From: JAKRSD01 sp964473995
GTDB taxonomy: Bacteria; Bacteroidota; Bacteroidia; CAIKAF01
NCBI GenBank assembly: GCA_964473995.1
Contig: CAYYRB010000001.1
Coordinates: 44,107 to 108,106 of the forward strand
Reading direction: 5' to 3'
Length of the DNA stretch: 64,000 nt
In this document: positions 26,379 through 35,159 of the stretch, piece after piece
Position numbering within the stretch: position 1 is the stretch's first letter
Layout: the number at the start of each line of letters is the position of its first letter
Program-made: the position numbers and the translations under genes
The notes under the pieces: generated by a model
Database searches by the model: none
What the model saw: only the letters and a program-made list of their open reading frames with translations
What the model was told of the DNA's origin: nothing

Positions 26379-27131
26379 TTACCTGCTTTTTACTCGATCA
26401 TACTCTTTTTCGTAGTCTTCCCTGACCGTGCCCATCACCCTGTCCCAAAACAAAAAATACAACCCGTAATTATCCCGCGCCAACTGATGATGCTGATTAT
26501 GGCTCACGGAGGTGTTTATCCATCTTCCCAAAGCAGAACGGGCAAATCGTTTCGGATAAAGCTCCCATCCCAAATGCCCATAAACATTATACACGATGGA
26601 AAAGAAAAAAAACAGAAAAAAATGAAGCTTATGCACCGGAATGGTAAACAAAAACAGAACAAAAATACCCACCTCCACAATTGCCTCTAAGGGATGAAAC
26701 GCATAGGCCGCCCAGGGAGATGGATTTACGGAAAGATGATGAACCCTGTGAAAATAAGGGTACAATACCTGATGGTGCATCAGGCGGTGAGTCCAATAAA
26801 AATAGGTGTCGTGCATAAACAACATCACAGGAAAAGCGGCCCAAAACCAAATTTTGCCATATTGTTGAATATCGGTGTAAAATGTCGTATGAATTCTAAC
26901 GGATTCTATTGTTAAAAAAAACAACGGAACGAGGGCAAAAAGAGAGATGGTAAATAGAGAATAACCGATTTCGCGCAGATAATCTTTCCGCTTCGGATTT
27001 CGGGATTGTATTTTACATTTTTTTATCCATCGGAAAAACAGCACATAAAAGAACAAATAAGCGGTTCCCCCGACGAGAAAATAGCGGCCTCCTATTTTCT
27101 CCCAAATAAACCAATATGCCGAAAAATCCAT
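26379..27131 (-). CDS. Sterol desaturase/fatty acid hydroxylase family protein
   Basis: 250-residue membrane enzyme with about four helices and the three histidine clusters of the family: HDTYFYWTHRLMHH, HRVHHLSVNP and HNQHH. These bind a di-iron centre that inserts oxygen into a lipid chain. The product could be a hydroxy fatty acid or carotenoid-type lipid. A -7 box ends 5 nt before its ATG, so it has its own promoter even though two hydrolase genes lie upstream on the same strand. Substrate unknown. Confidence 0.9.
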   Translation of the reverse strand: MDFSAYWFIWEKIGGRYFLVGGTAYLFFYVLFFRWIKKCKIQSRNPKRKDYLREIGYSLFTISLFALVPLFFLTIESVRIHTTFYTDIQQYGKIWFWAAFPVMLFMHDTYFYWTHRLMHHQVLYPYFHRVHHLSVNPSPWAAYAFHPLEAIVEVGIFVLFLFTIPVHKLHFFLFFFFSIVYNVYGHLGWELYPKRFARSALGRWINTSVSHNQHHQLARDNYGLYFLFWDRVMGTVREDYEKEYDRVKSR

Positions 27132-27136
27132 GAAAT

Positions 27137-27144
27137 CAAAGATA
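27137..27144 (-). promoter_or_regulatory. -7 box of the fatty acid hydroxylase gene, leaderless position
   Basis: The minus strand reads TATCTTTG and ends only 5 nt before ATG 27131, predicting a leaderless mRNA. Confidence 0.55.
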
Positions 27145-27158
27145 TAACCGTTACCCGT

Positions 27159-27962
27159 TTATGAAAGAAAAAGGTGCTTTCTTTTTTCATTAAATTCATC
27201 ATATGCAGATAAATTGTTGTGGCCCGCGCCCGAAATTACCCAAAATCGGTCCGAGGACTTCATGTGGGGCGTCAGTTTTTGGGCGCAACTGAGCGGTATT
27301 AGGCGGTCTTTGCTCCCATGAAAGATATAAACAGGGCAGGTTGTTTTTTGTATCATCTTCTTATTGTCGAAACGATAATGAAATATAAACCATCGGGGTA
27401 AAAAGGGATAATAAGCATAAAACAGATCGGGAATGGAAGAAAAGGGGGATTCCAAAATCAAAAAATCGGGAGAAACCACAGATGCCAATTCGGCGGCAAA
27501 ACCGGTTCCTATGCTGCGCCCATAAAGCACGATGGAAAGTCCTTTATAATGCGGGGCAATTTTTTCATATACCAGAAATGCATCGTGGTGCAGCAAACGG
27601 TTGTTTTTCTTTCCCCGGCTTTTTCCAAAACCCCTATAGTCCATGATAAACATATCATAGCCAAATAATTCAAAATCAGCATAAACAGTTCCCCATCTGT
27701 TTAAATTATCGGCATTTCCATGGAAATAAAATAGAATTCCCTTTTCGCTTTTTTTGTCCGTTTTTTTTATCCAAAGGCCGTTTATTTTTCCTTGTCCTTC
27801 TGCATCTATGAACACTTCTTCATACGAAAACGGAAAAGAAAAACGGGCCGAATCCGGAAGTAACTTAGGGCGGAATAAAAAGCGATACTGTAAAAAATAG
27901 GTAAGTAGATTCCCCAACAATAATAAAAGAACTAAACTGCCGAAAATTTTAATGCCTATCAT
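27159..27962 (-). CDS. Alpha/beta hydrolase, membrane-anchored (tandem copy 2)
   Basis: 267 residues: one N-terminal membrane helix, then an alpha/beta hydrolase fold with oxyanion region YFHGNADNLNRW, nucleophile elbow GRSIGTG, acid GSKDRLIP and histidine GAGHNNL. This is the ABHD13/Bem46-like group, with unknown lipid or peptide ester substrates. Its ATG overlaps the stop of the paralogue upstream (ATGA, 27959-27962). The two proteins have equal length and the same motif order, so they came from a tandem duplication followed by wide divergence. Confidence 0.88.
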   Translation of the reverse strand: MIGIKIFGSLVLLLLLGNLLTYFLQYRFLFRPKLLPDSARFSFPFSYEEVFIDAEGQGKINGLWIKKTDKKSEKGILFYFHGNADNLNRWGTVYADFELFGYDMFIMDYRGFGKSRGKKNNRLLHHDAFLVYEKIAPHYKGLSIVLYGRSIGTGFAAELASVVSPDFLILESPFSSIPDLFYAYYPFLPRWFIFHYRFDNKKMIQKTTCPVYIFHGSKDRLIPLSCAQKLTPHMKSSDRFWVISGAGHNNLSAYDEFNEKRKHLFLS

Positions 27963-28762
27963 TTTATCTTTCCATTTAAAATTTCTTTTACTATCCGATG
28001 AAAATCTTCTATCCCGGGGAGGTTGTTGTGTTTTCCTCCGGGAATGGCATGCAGCTTGATTCGCGAAGGATCTATTTGTTCAAGTTCCCGGCTGAATCGA
28101 AATGGAATGATTTTGTCATCCATTCCGTGAATAAGATGAACGGGACAACGTGTGCCTGCAAGATAAACATCAACAGGAACGTGTAATCTCAACAGGAAAT
28201 GTACCGGTACTATTCGCGTGTAATACCGAAAAAGACTTTCGGTGCTGGTATAAGGAGAGTCTAAAATCAACAGCCGGGGATTGTTTTGGTGAGCCACAAA
28301 GGCGGCAAATCCCGAGCCCATGGACCGCCCGTAAATAACTATTTTATCTTCCCCATATCGGTTTTTTACGTAAGAATAGACCTCCTGCGTATCGGCAAAT
28401 ATTTCTTTTTGATTATGATGACCCGTGCTTTTTCCGTAACCCGGATAGTCAAAAATGACAAAATCATACCCCGCATCCACAAAATCTGCCCTGAATTTAC
28501 TCCAGCCCTTTATGGACTTTGTATTCCCCTTGAAATACAAAACAACTCCTTTCGGGTTCTGGTGCTTAAAAAGAAGTACGTTTATTTTATTTCCTTCCGG
28601 ACCGGTGATGGTAATCTCTTCAAATAGATCCGGGTATAAAAACCGATAATCGGGAGGAAGTTTTTCCGGGCGAAAAAAGAAAAACTGTTGCAAAAAATAT
28701 ATCCCCGCGAGAAGTACCGCGTAGCCTATAAAAAGAATGACAACAATGCCAAGAGGGTTCAC
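27959..28762 (-). CDS. Alpha/beta hydrolase, membrane-anchored (tandem copy 1)
   Basis: 267 residues with one N-terminal membrane helix (FIGYAVLLAGIYFLQQFFFF), the LYFKGNTKSIKGW oxyanion region, nucleophile elbow GRSMGSG, acid GMDDKIIP and histidine GGKHNNLPG. It is the upstream partner of the tandem pair; the next gene overlaps by four bases. A catalytic triad is present, so an active serine esterase or thioesterase is likely. Substrate unknown. Confidence 0.88.
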   Translation of the reverse strand: MNPLGIVVILFIGYAVLLAGIYFLQQFFFFRPEKLPPDYRFLYPDLFEEITITGPEGNKINVLLFKHQNPKGVVLYFKGNTKSIKGWSKFRADFVDAGYDFVIFDYPGYGKSTGHHNQKEIFADTQEVYSYVKNRYGEDKIVIYGRSMGSGFAAFVAHQNNPRLLILDSPYTSTESLFRYYTRIVPVHFLLRLHVPVDVYLAGTRCPVHLIHGMDDKIIPFRFSRELEQIDPSRIKLHAIPGGKHNNLPGIEDFHRIVKEILNGKIK

Positions 28763-28820
28763 TCCTGTATGGGATTTTTTCCCTTACAAGTTACGCCTTT
28801 TTGCCTGATGACAACCTCTT

Positions 28821-30464
28821 TTATTCTTTAGGTGCTATTGTTAATTCGCCCTCGCGGTTGGCCAATTCCCAGGTTAAGTAAAAAATGTGCCGTGTTATTT
28901 TAGCCAGTTTTTCATACCGTATTTTTTCAGGCGTGTCGGTAACCCGATGGTAATCTTCATGAACACCCGAAAAGAAAAAAACAGAAGGTATGCCCTTTTT
29001 GGCAAAATTGTAATGATCGCTTCTGTAATAAAATCGATTAGGATCCGCCGGATTATTATACGTATAATCCAATTCCAATCCTGAGTATGTACGGTTTACA
29101 TTTTCGTTGATCGCATGTAAATCAGGGCTTATACGATCCGCTCCTATTACATAAACATAATTCTCGTTTTCCTTATGTGATTCATCCACCCTGCCTATCA
29201 TATCAATATTCAGATTGGCCTGCGTTTTTTCAAGGGGAAAAACAGGGTTTTCCGAATAATATTCTGATCCGAGTAATCCTTTCTCTTCTCCGCTGACGGG
29301 CATAATCAAAATGCTTCGCCTTGGTGATATGCCCGCTGCCTTGGCTTCTGCGAAAGCCTCGGCTATTTCCAACAAAGCTACCACACCCGAACCGTCGTCA
29401 TCGGCTCCGTAATAAATGCCGTCTTCGTCTTTCCCGAGATGGTCATAATGGGCGGTTAAAACCACCAACTCTTCTTTAAGGTCTGTGCCTTCTATGTATC
29501 CTAAAATATTTTCTCCGGTTATTTGCCTGATTTGATTTTTTACTTCTATTTCTATCGGGGCGGTTATTTCAAATCCTTTTGTCCTCTCACCCGTTCTGTA
29601 TTCTTCTCGTAACGATTGAACGGTTATTTTCTTTCCCGCCTTGCGAAAAATATCATCTGCCATTTGCTCACTGATATAAAATTTAGGAAATGAAACCCGT
29701 GATGGTTTTCCTTCTGCAAAGGTTCTCGGTTTTTCAATAAAGTGTTTATATGACCGGATATCATTTTCAATAAATTTCTGTACGCTTAAAATGGCGATTG
29801 CTCCTGCTTTTCGGGCTGCTTCCGTTTTTAATTTTAAATCAGTTGTCCACTCACTCAATTTGCCGCTTCCTGTTATTCGGGAGTTTCCCGTTTTATCCAT
29901 CGGTTCATCTTCAAAAAAGAGTACTATTTTTCCTTTAACATCCAAACCTTCATAGTCATGTACACCATATTTTTTATCTTCTATTCCAAATCCCACGAAA
30001 ACTATTTTTTCAGATAAATACTGTCCGTCCGGTATACCGGAAAAAGCAAAAAAATCCTCCATAAAAACATATTTCTTTTCCTGTAGGCGAAATTGATATC
30101 CATTAATTGTTTCTTCCCGCAAAGGAAACGTCTGCATGAATCCCGTAAGCATCGGGTGAGGTGCCCAACTCCGGTCTTTATAAAGACTATCCAATGGTTG
30201 ATTTTGGGCATTAACCACTGCTGAAAACCCCAAAGACTTAAAAAAATTGGCGAGATAAACCGCGCAAAGTTTCTGACCTTGTTCACCCGTTTCTCTACCG
30301 GCGAATTCCTCTCCGGCAATTACAAGCATTTTTTGCTTCATTTGTTCAGCGTGAATTCCCGATGCAAAATCTTTCCGGTTTTCCTGGATATTCGCCTTGG
30401 GCTGAGCATATATCGATACAGCTAATAAAGCATATATTCCTAAAAAAATTACCCTTTTTCCCAT
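28821..30464 (-). CDS. M28 family zinc aminopeptidase with PA domain
   Basis: 547 residues with a signal peptide (SIYAQ|P). A protease-associated insert (about 150-260) precedes the M28 catalytic core, whose zinc ligands appear in LTAHYDHLG, GADDDGSGV, SGEEKGLLGS and NIDMIGR, with the last histidine near FFSGVHEDYHR. It is secreted to the periplasm or outside and removes N-terminal amino acids from peptides. The gene starts 15 nt after the rpiB stop and may share its transcript. Confidence 0.92.
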   Translation of the reverse strand: MGKRVIFLGIYALLAVSIYAQPKANIQENRKDFASGIHAEQMKQKMLVIAGEEFAGRETGEQGQKLCAVYLANFFKSLGFSAVVNAQNQPLDSLYKDRSWAPHPMLTGFMQTFPLREETINGYQFRLQEKKYVFMEDFFAFSGIPDGQYLSEKIVFVGFGIEDKKYGVHDYEGLDVKGKIVLFFEDEPMDKTGNSRITGSGKLSEWTTDLKLKTEAARKAGAIAILSVQKFIENDIRSYKHFIEKPRTFAEGKPSRVSFPKFYISEQMADDIFRKAGKKITVQSLREEYRTGERTKGFEITAPIEIEVKNQIRQITGENILGYIEGTDLKEELVVLTAHYDHLGKDEDGIYYGADDDGSGVVALLEIAEAFAEAKAAGISPRRSILIMPVSGEEKGLLGSEYYSENPVFPLEKTQANLNIDMIGRVDESHKENENYVYVIGADRISPDLHAINENVNRTYSGLELDYTYNNPADPNRFYYRSDHYNFAKKGIPSVFFFSGVHEDYHRVTDTPEKIRYEKLAKITRHIFYLTWELANREGELTIAPKE

Positions 30465-30479
30465 AGTTTTTCGAGCCTA

Positions 30480-30926
30480 TTAACAAGCTTCTATTTTATC
30501 TACCCGCCTTTCGTGTCTTCCTCCTTCAAACTCGGTAGTGATAAATGCAAATACAATTTCTTTGGCTTCCTCTTCTGAAATGTAACGTGCGGGTATGGCA
30601 CAAACATTAGCGTTATTATGTCCTCTGGCAAGCTCTGCCAATTCCCTAAGCCAACAAATTGCGGAACGAATGCCCTTGTGTTTGTTTGCGGTAATGCTGA
30701 CCCCGTTTCCGCTTCCGCAAAAAATAATCCCAAAATCGTATTCATGATTTCTTACGGCTTCAGCCAAGGGATGTATAAAATCCGGATAATCTACCGATTC
30801 TTCAGAATGTGTTCCATAATCATGAATGACACTATACCCTTGTTCAGCCAAAAATTGTTTGATGCTTTCTTTGTGTCTGAAACCGGCATGATCTGAGGCA
30901 AGCGCTATTTTTCGTTCTTTTTCCAT
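30480..30926 (-). CDS. rpiB: Ribose-5-phosphate isomerase B
   Basis: 148 residues of the RpiB/LacAB fold. Motifs: ALASDHAGFRHKE at the start, HSEESVDYPDFIHPLA, the active-site cysteine loop IIFCGSGNGVSI, and ARGHNNANVCAIPAR. It interconverts ribose-5-phosphate and ribulose-5-phosphate in the pentose phosphate pathway. The short C-terminus ends EGGRHERRVDKIEAC. It is the last gene before the AT-rich origin-like region and is transcribed away from it. Confidence 0.95.
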   Translation of the reverse strand: MEKERKIALASDHAGFRHKESIKQFLAEQGYSVIHDYGTHSEESVDYPDFIHPLAEAVRNHEYDFGIIFCGSGNGVSITANKHKGIRSAICWLRELAELARGHNNANVCAIPARYISEEEAKEIVFAFITTEFEGGRHERRVDKIEAC

Positions 30927-30959
30927 TCCGTTTGTTTTGGTAAAGTTACTAAAAGGTAT

Positions 30960-32295
30960 TTGGGTTTATCTATATAAGTGCTGAAAATTGACTTTGGCGG
31001 ATTATTTGCCAACTTCCCTGCTTTTTAACAGTTTTGTTTTTTTATGGAGGATAAACGGGGGAAAATTTTCCACATCTTTTTTTGGTTTTTTTAAAATTTC
31101 CAATAAACCGGTGAAGGTTGTGAACAATGCAAATCGATTATTGACTTTTTATGTTTCCTTTTTCCGCATTTTATCCATAGTTTATGCAGGAAAAAAAAGC
31201 TTCTTTTATTCACAAAAACACGAACTAATCCATATGTTTAAAACTAATTAATTTATTGATAATAAATATAATATGATGGTAAAATTGTTTCATATCCTGT
31301 GAACTTAATTTAAAAACTGATAATTCAAAGAAATTGCTTCTTTTTTTATCCATTTATTAACAGGCTATATATATTCAACATAAATAAATTTATTCTTTAT
31401 GTATTTATTAGTCTGCTTATATCTTCAAAAAATAGATATTTTTTTTCTTTTAAAATTCTGAAATAAATCACCTCCCATTACACTACCCTTTTTTAGCCAT
31501 TTTAAAGGCCTTTATAGACAGTTCTTATGCTAGTATAGGGTTAGTCCTCATCATGTTGTTTTAAGTCAAATAAAGAGATATTAAATAATAAAAAGGATTG
31601 ACCTTTTTATGGTCCGATTCTATCTATTATTGTATCTCTCCGGTAGTTGATTTTCCCAAAATGCACAAGTTATATTACCTTAAACGATTATATTACTTCA
31701 ATGGTACTATTAACTATTTCATTTCTGTTTTAATCCGTTTCTACTAGAATTTCAAAAACAATTGACTCCCTCAATAAAGCATATATGTATTAAAGATACT
31801 GATTTGGTGGTTTAAATAAACTGTTGTTCATGATTGTAATTTTTATTTTATTCTACTTTTATTAATTGATTCTCTCAAGAATATTCAGTATAGATCTTTC
31901 AAGATGTAATATTTAAAGATGATCCGTTATCATTGTTTAGATGGTGTTAAGGGTTTTATCTCATTTAAACAATCATTTACCTTCTTTCATTATTGTTCTT
32001 GGCTTCTATGGTAAATACTGACTTGCGTAAATATCTATTAACCAAATTTTCATTTGGCGTGATACATTCCTATCTATCTCCTTTATTATCCTTCTATAAA
32101 AACAAGTTATTGGATAGGGAAATGATGGATACTTATTTTTTAGATAAAACTAAAATTATGTAACTCTGCTATTTTAGGATAGGTATTCGATATACATTTA
32201 TTGCATCCTATTCCTTTACCGTTGTATTAAATTATAATAATCAACGATTCTTATATCGATTATAAAGAGCCATAGTTGAATGACCCTCTACTATA
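30960..32295. other. Candidate chromosomal replication origin (oriC), AT-rich gene-free region
   Basis: About 1.3 kb with no credible gene and base composition far richer in A and T than its surroundings. One perfect DnaA box TTATTCACA lies at 31206-31214. One-mismatch boxes lie at 31066 (TTTTCCACA), 31119 (TGTGAACAA, reverse strand), 31171 (TTATCCATA) and, weaker, 31346 (TTATCCATT). They all fall in the first 300 bp, and the long AT tract after them could be the unwinding element. mnmG (gidA), a classic oriC neighbour, follows, bracketed by two parS sites. Strand asymmetry was not computed. Confidence 0.7.
31206..31214 (+). promoter_or_regulatory. DnaA box (perfect consensus)
   Basis: TTATTCACA matches TTATNCACA at all positions and is the centre of a loose group of one- and two-mismatch boxes between 31066 and 31354. 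Confidence 0.6.
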
Positions 32296-32296
32296 A

Positions 32297-32312
32297 TGTT
32301 CCACGTGGAACA
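32297..32312. other. parS site 1 (ParB binding palindrome)
   Basis: TGTTCCACGTGGAACA is a perfect 16-bp palindrome (18 bp with flanking A and T) of the parS type bound by ParB in chromosome segregation. It abuts the mnmG stop codon, on the origin side of the gene. Confidence 0.85.
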
Positions 32313-34184
32313 TTATCTTCCCAAATAGACCATTAAGACGGATATATCTGCTGGTGATACACCGCTAATACGGGAAGCCTGTCCTAGAGAAAGCGGTTTT
32401 ATTTTGGTTAATTTATCACGTGCCTCCATTGATAGACTTGATATGGAATGATAATTAAAATCTTCTTTGAGTTTTATATCCTCTAAACGACTCATTTTAT
32501 CCGCCATTTGTTTCTCACGCTCTATATAACCCGCATACTTGATGGTAATTTCCGCTTGCTCAATTATTTCTTGTTGCTGGGTTGTATCCAAATTTTCTTT
32601 TAATTCAACTAATTCTTCCATATTTAGCAGCTCCTTAAGTGAGACGAAAGGTCTGGCTAAAACTTGGTCTAACTTTGTTTTTTGTTTCATCTCAGCTGAG
32701 CCTAAATTAGTTAGATAAGAATTAAGAATGTGTGGATCCACGCTGAATCGTTTAATTTCTGCTACTAATTTTTCCGCCTTATCTTTCTTATTCTTCATTC
32801 TATTATACCGTTCTTCCGAAGCCAGGCCTAATAAAAATGATTTTTCGGTAAGCCTTAAATCCGCATTATCCTGTCTAAGTAGTATACGGAACTCCGCACG
32901 GGATGTAAACATCCGATAGGGTTCTTCCGTACCCTTGTTGATTAAGTCATCAATCAGAACACCAATATAGGCTTCATCCCGTCCTAAAATAAAATCCGGT
33001 TTTTCCTGTATTTTCTGATGGGCATTAATTCCGGCCATTAGGCCCTGGCACGCCGCTTCTTCATAACCTGTGGTGCCATTAATCTGCCCCGCAAAATAAA
33101 GGTGATCAATAAGCTTAGTTTCCAACGTATGCTTCAATTGTACGGGAGGGAAGTAATCATACTCTATTGCGTACCCTGGACGGAACATTTTGCAATTTTC
33201 AAAACCCGGAATCAGTTTTAATGCTTTGTATTGTACATCCTCTGGAAGGCTTGAAGAAAACCCGTTGAGATATATTTCTACGGTGTTTCTTCCTTCGGGT
33301 TCCACAAATAACTGGTGTTCATTTTTATCTGCGAAACGGTTGATTTTATCCTCAATACTTGGACAATATCTGGGTCCTAATCCCTGAATTCTCCCATTAA
33401 ACATGGGTGATTTTTCAAAGCCTGTTTTTAATATATCGTGTACTTTGATGTTTGTATAAGTAATATGGCAAGAAAGTTGATTTTCCAATTGCGGTAAATC
33501 TAGATAGGAAAAACGTTCTGGTTGTTCGTCTCCCTTCTGTTCTGCCATGGCTTCATAGTTTAGGCTGCGTCCGTCTATTCGCGGCGGAGTACCTGTTTTC
33601 ATTCTTCCGGCTTCAAAACCAAGTTGTATCAGCTGCTCAGTAATCCCTTTGGATGACTTCTCTCCTACCCGACCGCCCGTAAGTTGTTTTTCGCCGATAT
33701 GAATAATACCGTTTAAAAAGGTTCCGTTAGTCAACACAACCGCTTTGGATTTAAATTCAATACCCAATGTAGTCACGACTCCGTAAACTCGTTTATCCTT
33801 CACCAGCAAACAAGCAACACTATCTTGCCAAAAATCCACATTTGACGTATTTTCGAGCATAAATCTCCATTCTTCGGCAAATCTAAAACGGTCATTTTGG
33901 GTTCTGGGGCTCCACATTGCCGGTCCTTTCGAACGATTCAACATGCGGAATTGAATAGCTGTTTTATCCGATACAATACCGCTATAACCACCCAACGCAT
34001 CAATTTCTCGCACGATTTGTCCTTTTGCCACTCCTCCCATGGCAGGATTACAAGACATTTGGCCAATTTTGGTCATATCCATAGTTATGAGCAAAACTTT
34101 AGAGCCCATATTTGCCGCTGCTGCTGCCGCTTCATTACCGGCATGTCCCGCCCCCACGACAATCACATCATATTCCATCCGCAT
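32313..34184 (-). CDS. mnmG: tRNA uridine-5-carboxymethylaminomethyl modification enzyme MnmG (GidA)
   Basis: 623-residue FAD protein that works with MnmE to install the cmnm5 group on U34 of several tRNAs. The N-terminal dinucleotide-binding loop is VVGAGHAGNEAAAAAANMG. SCNPAMGGVAKGQIVREIDALGG, the TGTPPRI cysteine-free loop and the YEEAACQGLMAGINAH stretch are typical, as is the C-terminal SLGQASRISGVSPADISVLMVYL. Length is normal and all motifs are present. The base composition is more AT-rich than in distant genes, as is often seen near origins. parS palindromes sit at its stop and 20 nt before its start. Confidence 0.97.
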   Translation of the reverse strand: MRMEYDVIVVGAGHAGNEAAAAAANMGSKVLLITMDMTKIGQMSCNPAMGGVAKGQIVREIDALGGYSGIVSDKTAIQFRMLNRSKGPAMWSPRTQNDRFRFAEEWRFMLENTSNVDFWQDSVACLLVKDKRVYGVVTTLGIEFKSKAVVLTNGTFLNGIIHIGEKQLTGGRVGEKSSKGITEQLIQLGFEAGRMKTGTPPRIDGRSLNYEAMAEQKGDEQPERFSYLDLPQLENQLSCHITYTNIKVHDILKTGFEKSPMFNGRIQGLGPRYCPSIEDKINRFADKNEHQLFVEPEGRNTVEIYLNGFSSSLPEDVQYKALKLIPGFENCKMFRPGYAIEYDYFPPVQLKHTLETKLIDHLYFAGQINGTTGYEEAACQGLMAGINAHQKIQEKPDFILGRDEAYIGVLIDDLINKGTEEPYRMFTSRAEFRILLRQDNADLRLTEKSFLLGLASEERYNRMKNKKDKAEKLVAEIKRFSVDPHILNSYLTNLGSAEMKQKTKLDQVLARPFVSLKELLNMEELVELKENLDTTQQQEIIEQAEITIKYAGYIEREKQMADKMSRLEDIKLKEDFNYHSISSLSMEARDKLTKIKPLSLGQASRISGVSPADISVLMVYLGR

Positions 34185-34204
34185 AAAACCATACTTATAT
34201 TAAA

Positions 34205-34220
34205 TGTTCCACGTGGAACA
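34205..34220. other. parS site 2 (ParB binding palindrome)
   Basis: The same TGTTCCACGTGGAACA palindrome as site 1, with the same flanking A and T, located 20 nt upstream of the mnmG start. Two identical 16-mers 1.9 kb apart cannot be chance. Confidence 0.85.
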
Positions 34221-34222
34221 TA

Positions 34223-34720
34223 TCAAATCAAACTCTTTAAAAGATAAAAAATAGAAACAAAAGAAACAATCAAACAGTATAATAGAGCCACAAAGGTACT
34301 TCCTAAAAAGCCAAGAAATGAACCCAAAGCAGCCAAAAAAGCTTTTTCTGTTGTTTGTCCAAAAATCAGTTCACCAAAAAAGGCTCCAGCAAAAGGACCG
34401 AATACAATTCCCCAGGGCCCAAACCAGGAAGTCAAAATTCCGATTAAAAGACCAATAGAACTACCCCAGGCCCCATATTTAGACCCGCCAAAAAAACGAG
34501 AACCATATATGGGCATGAGATAATCCAATATGCCAATGACGACAACCAGGATACCTAAAATGACCAAAATAAAAGAAGAAATGGAAACCATTCCGCTTCC
34601 GAAATGAAGTAAAAGTAATCCTGCATAAGCAAGAACCGGTCCGGGAATAAAGGGGACAAAAGACCCAATAATTCCAACAAGAACCAACCCAAAAGAAACC
34701 AGCACCAGAAGAATTTCCAT
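34223..34720 (-). CDS. DUF456 family membrane protein
   Basis: 165 residues from ATG 34720 (MEILLVL), nearly all membrane helices (about four to five), with the DUF456 pattern VPFIPGPVLAYAGLLLLH and a glycine-rich GSKYGAWGSSIGLLIG to PWGIVFGPFAGAFFGEL stretch. Glycine-rich helices with a basic middle loop are typical. Function unknown for the family. The ORF extends upstream to 34750, into ybeY, but the spacing of 4 nt to the ybeY stop supports 34720. Confidence 0.85.
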   Translation of the reverse strand: MEILLVLVSFGLVLVGIIGSFVPFIPGPVLAYAGLLLLHFGSGMVSISSFILVILGILVVVIGILDYLMPIYGSRFFGGSKYGAWGSSIGLLIGILTSWFGPWGIVFGPFAGAFFGELIFGQTTEKAFLAALGSFLGFLGSTFVALLYCLIVSFVSIFYLLKSLI

Positions 34721-34724
34721 AAGC

Positions 34725-35159
34725 CTAAAAATTTCTTCTGGATAATGCACGCTGTTCGGAAGAACGCATAATTTCCGCCTCTTTTTTACTTTTATCTTTT
34801 AATCCGCATAAATGCAAAACACCATGAACCATTACCCGATGAAGTTCGTTTCTAAACCCTGAATGAAATAGTTTTCCGTTCTCACGCACCCTGGGAATAC
34901 TGATGTATATTTCGCCCTGAACCGACTTTTTTTCTTCAGACAAATCAAACGTGATGATATCTGTATAATCATCATGTTTCAGATACCGTTGATTGATGTC
35001 TAATAGAAAATCATCGGAGCAGAAGATATACTGTAAATCGGAAACGGTATAACCATAAGCTTCCGCCGTTTCGGTCAGCCATTTTTTTATGGCCGTTCTT
35101 TCCCTTAGAGAGAAGGAAATGTCGGCAGCATGAAATCGGATGAAACGACTATTTTTCAC
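34725..35159 (-). CDS. ybeY: Endoribonuclease YbeY (16S rRNA 3' maturation)
   Basis: Zinc-dependent RNase involved in 16S rRNA 3'-end processing and ribosome quality control. The metal-binding signature is MVHGVLHLCGLKDKSKKE; the third ligand position reads KDK where many bacteria have DH, as in other Bacteroidota YbeY. The motif HDDYTDIITFDL is also present. The longest frame starts at 35216, within the upstream kinase gene, but a GTG at 35159 gives 144 residues and the usual N-terminus (SRFIRFHAADISF). That GTG overlaps the kinase gene end by 11 nt. The start is therefore not certain. Confidence 0.9.
   Translation of the reverse strand: MKNSRFIRFHAADISFSLRERTAIKKWLTETAEAYGYTVSDLQYIFCSDDFLLDINQRYLKHDDYTDIITFDLSEEKKSVQGEIYISIPRVRENGKLFHSGFRNELHRVMVHGVLHLCGLKDKSKKEAEIMRSSEQRALSRRNF

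Noticed and set aside
30988..31251. An 87-codon open frame in the origin-like region
   Set aside because: Highly skewed composition (F, L, S, K), no promoter or family match, and it spans the DnaA-box cluster; treated as chance.
32417..32424. CACGTG-containing sites elsewhere (for example TATCACGTGCC near 32417, or GCCCACGTGGGA near 12927) as parS
   Set aside because: They lack the required TGTTCC/GGAACA arms.
34721..34750. An ATG at 34750 for the DUF456 gene
   Set aside because: It lies inside ybeY and adds residues (HYPEEIFRL) unlike a membrane protein start.
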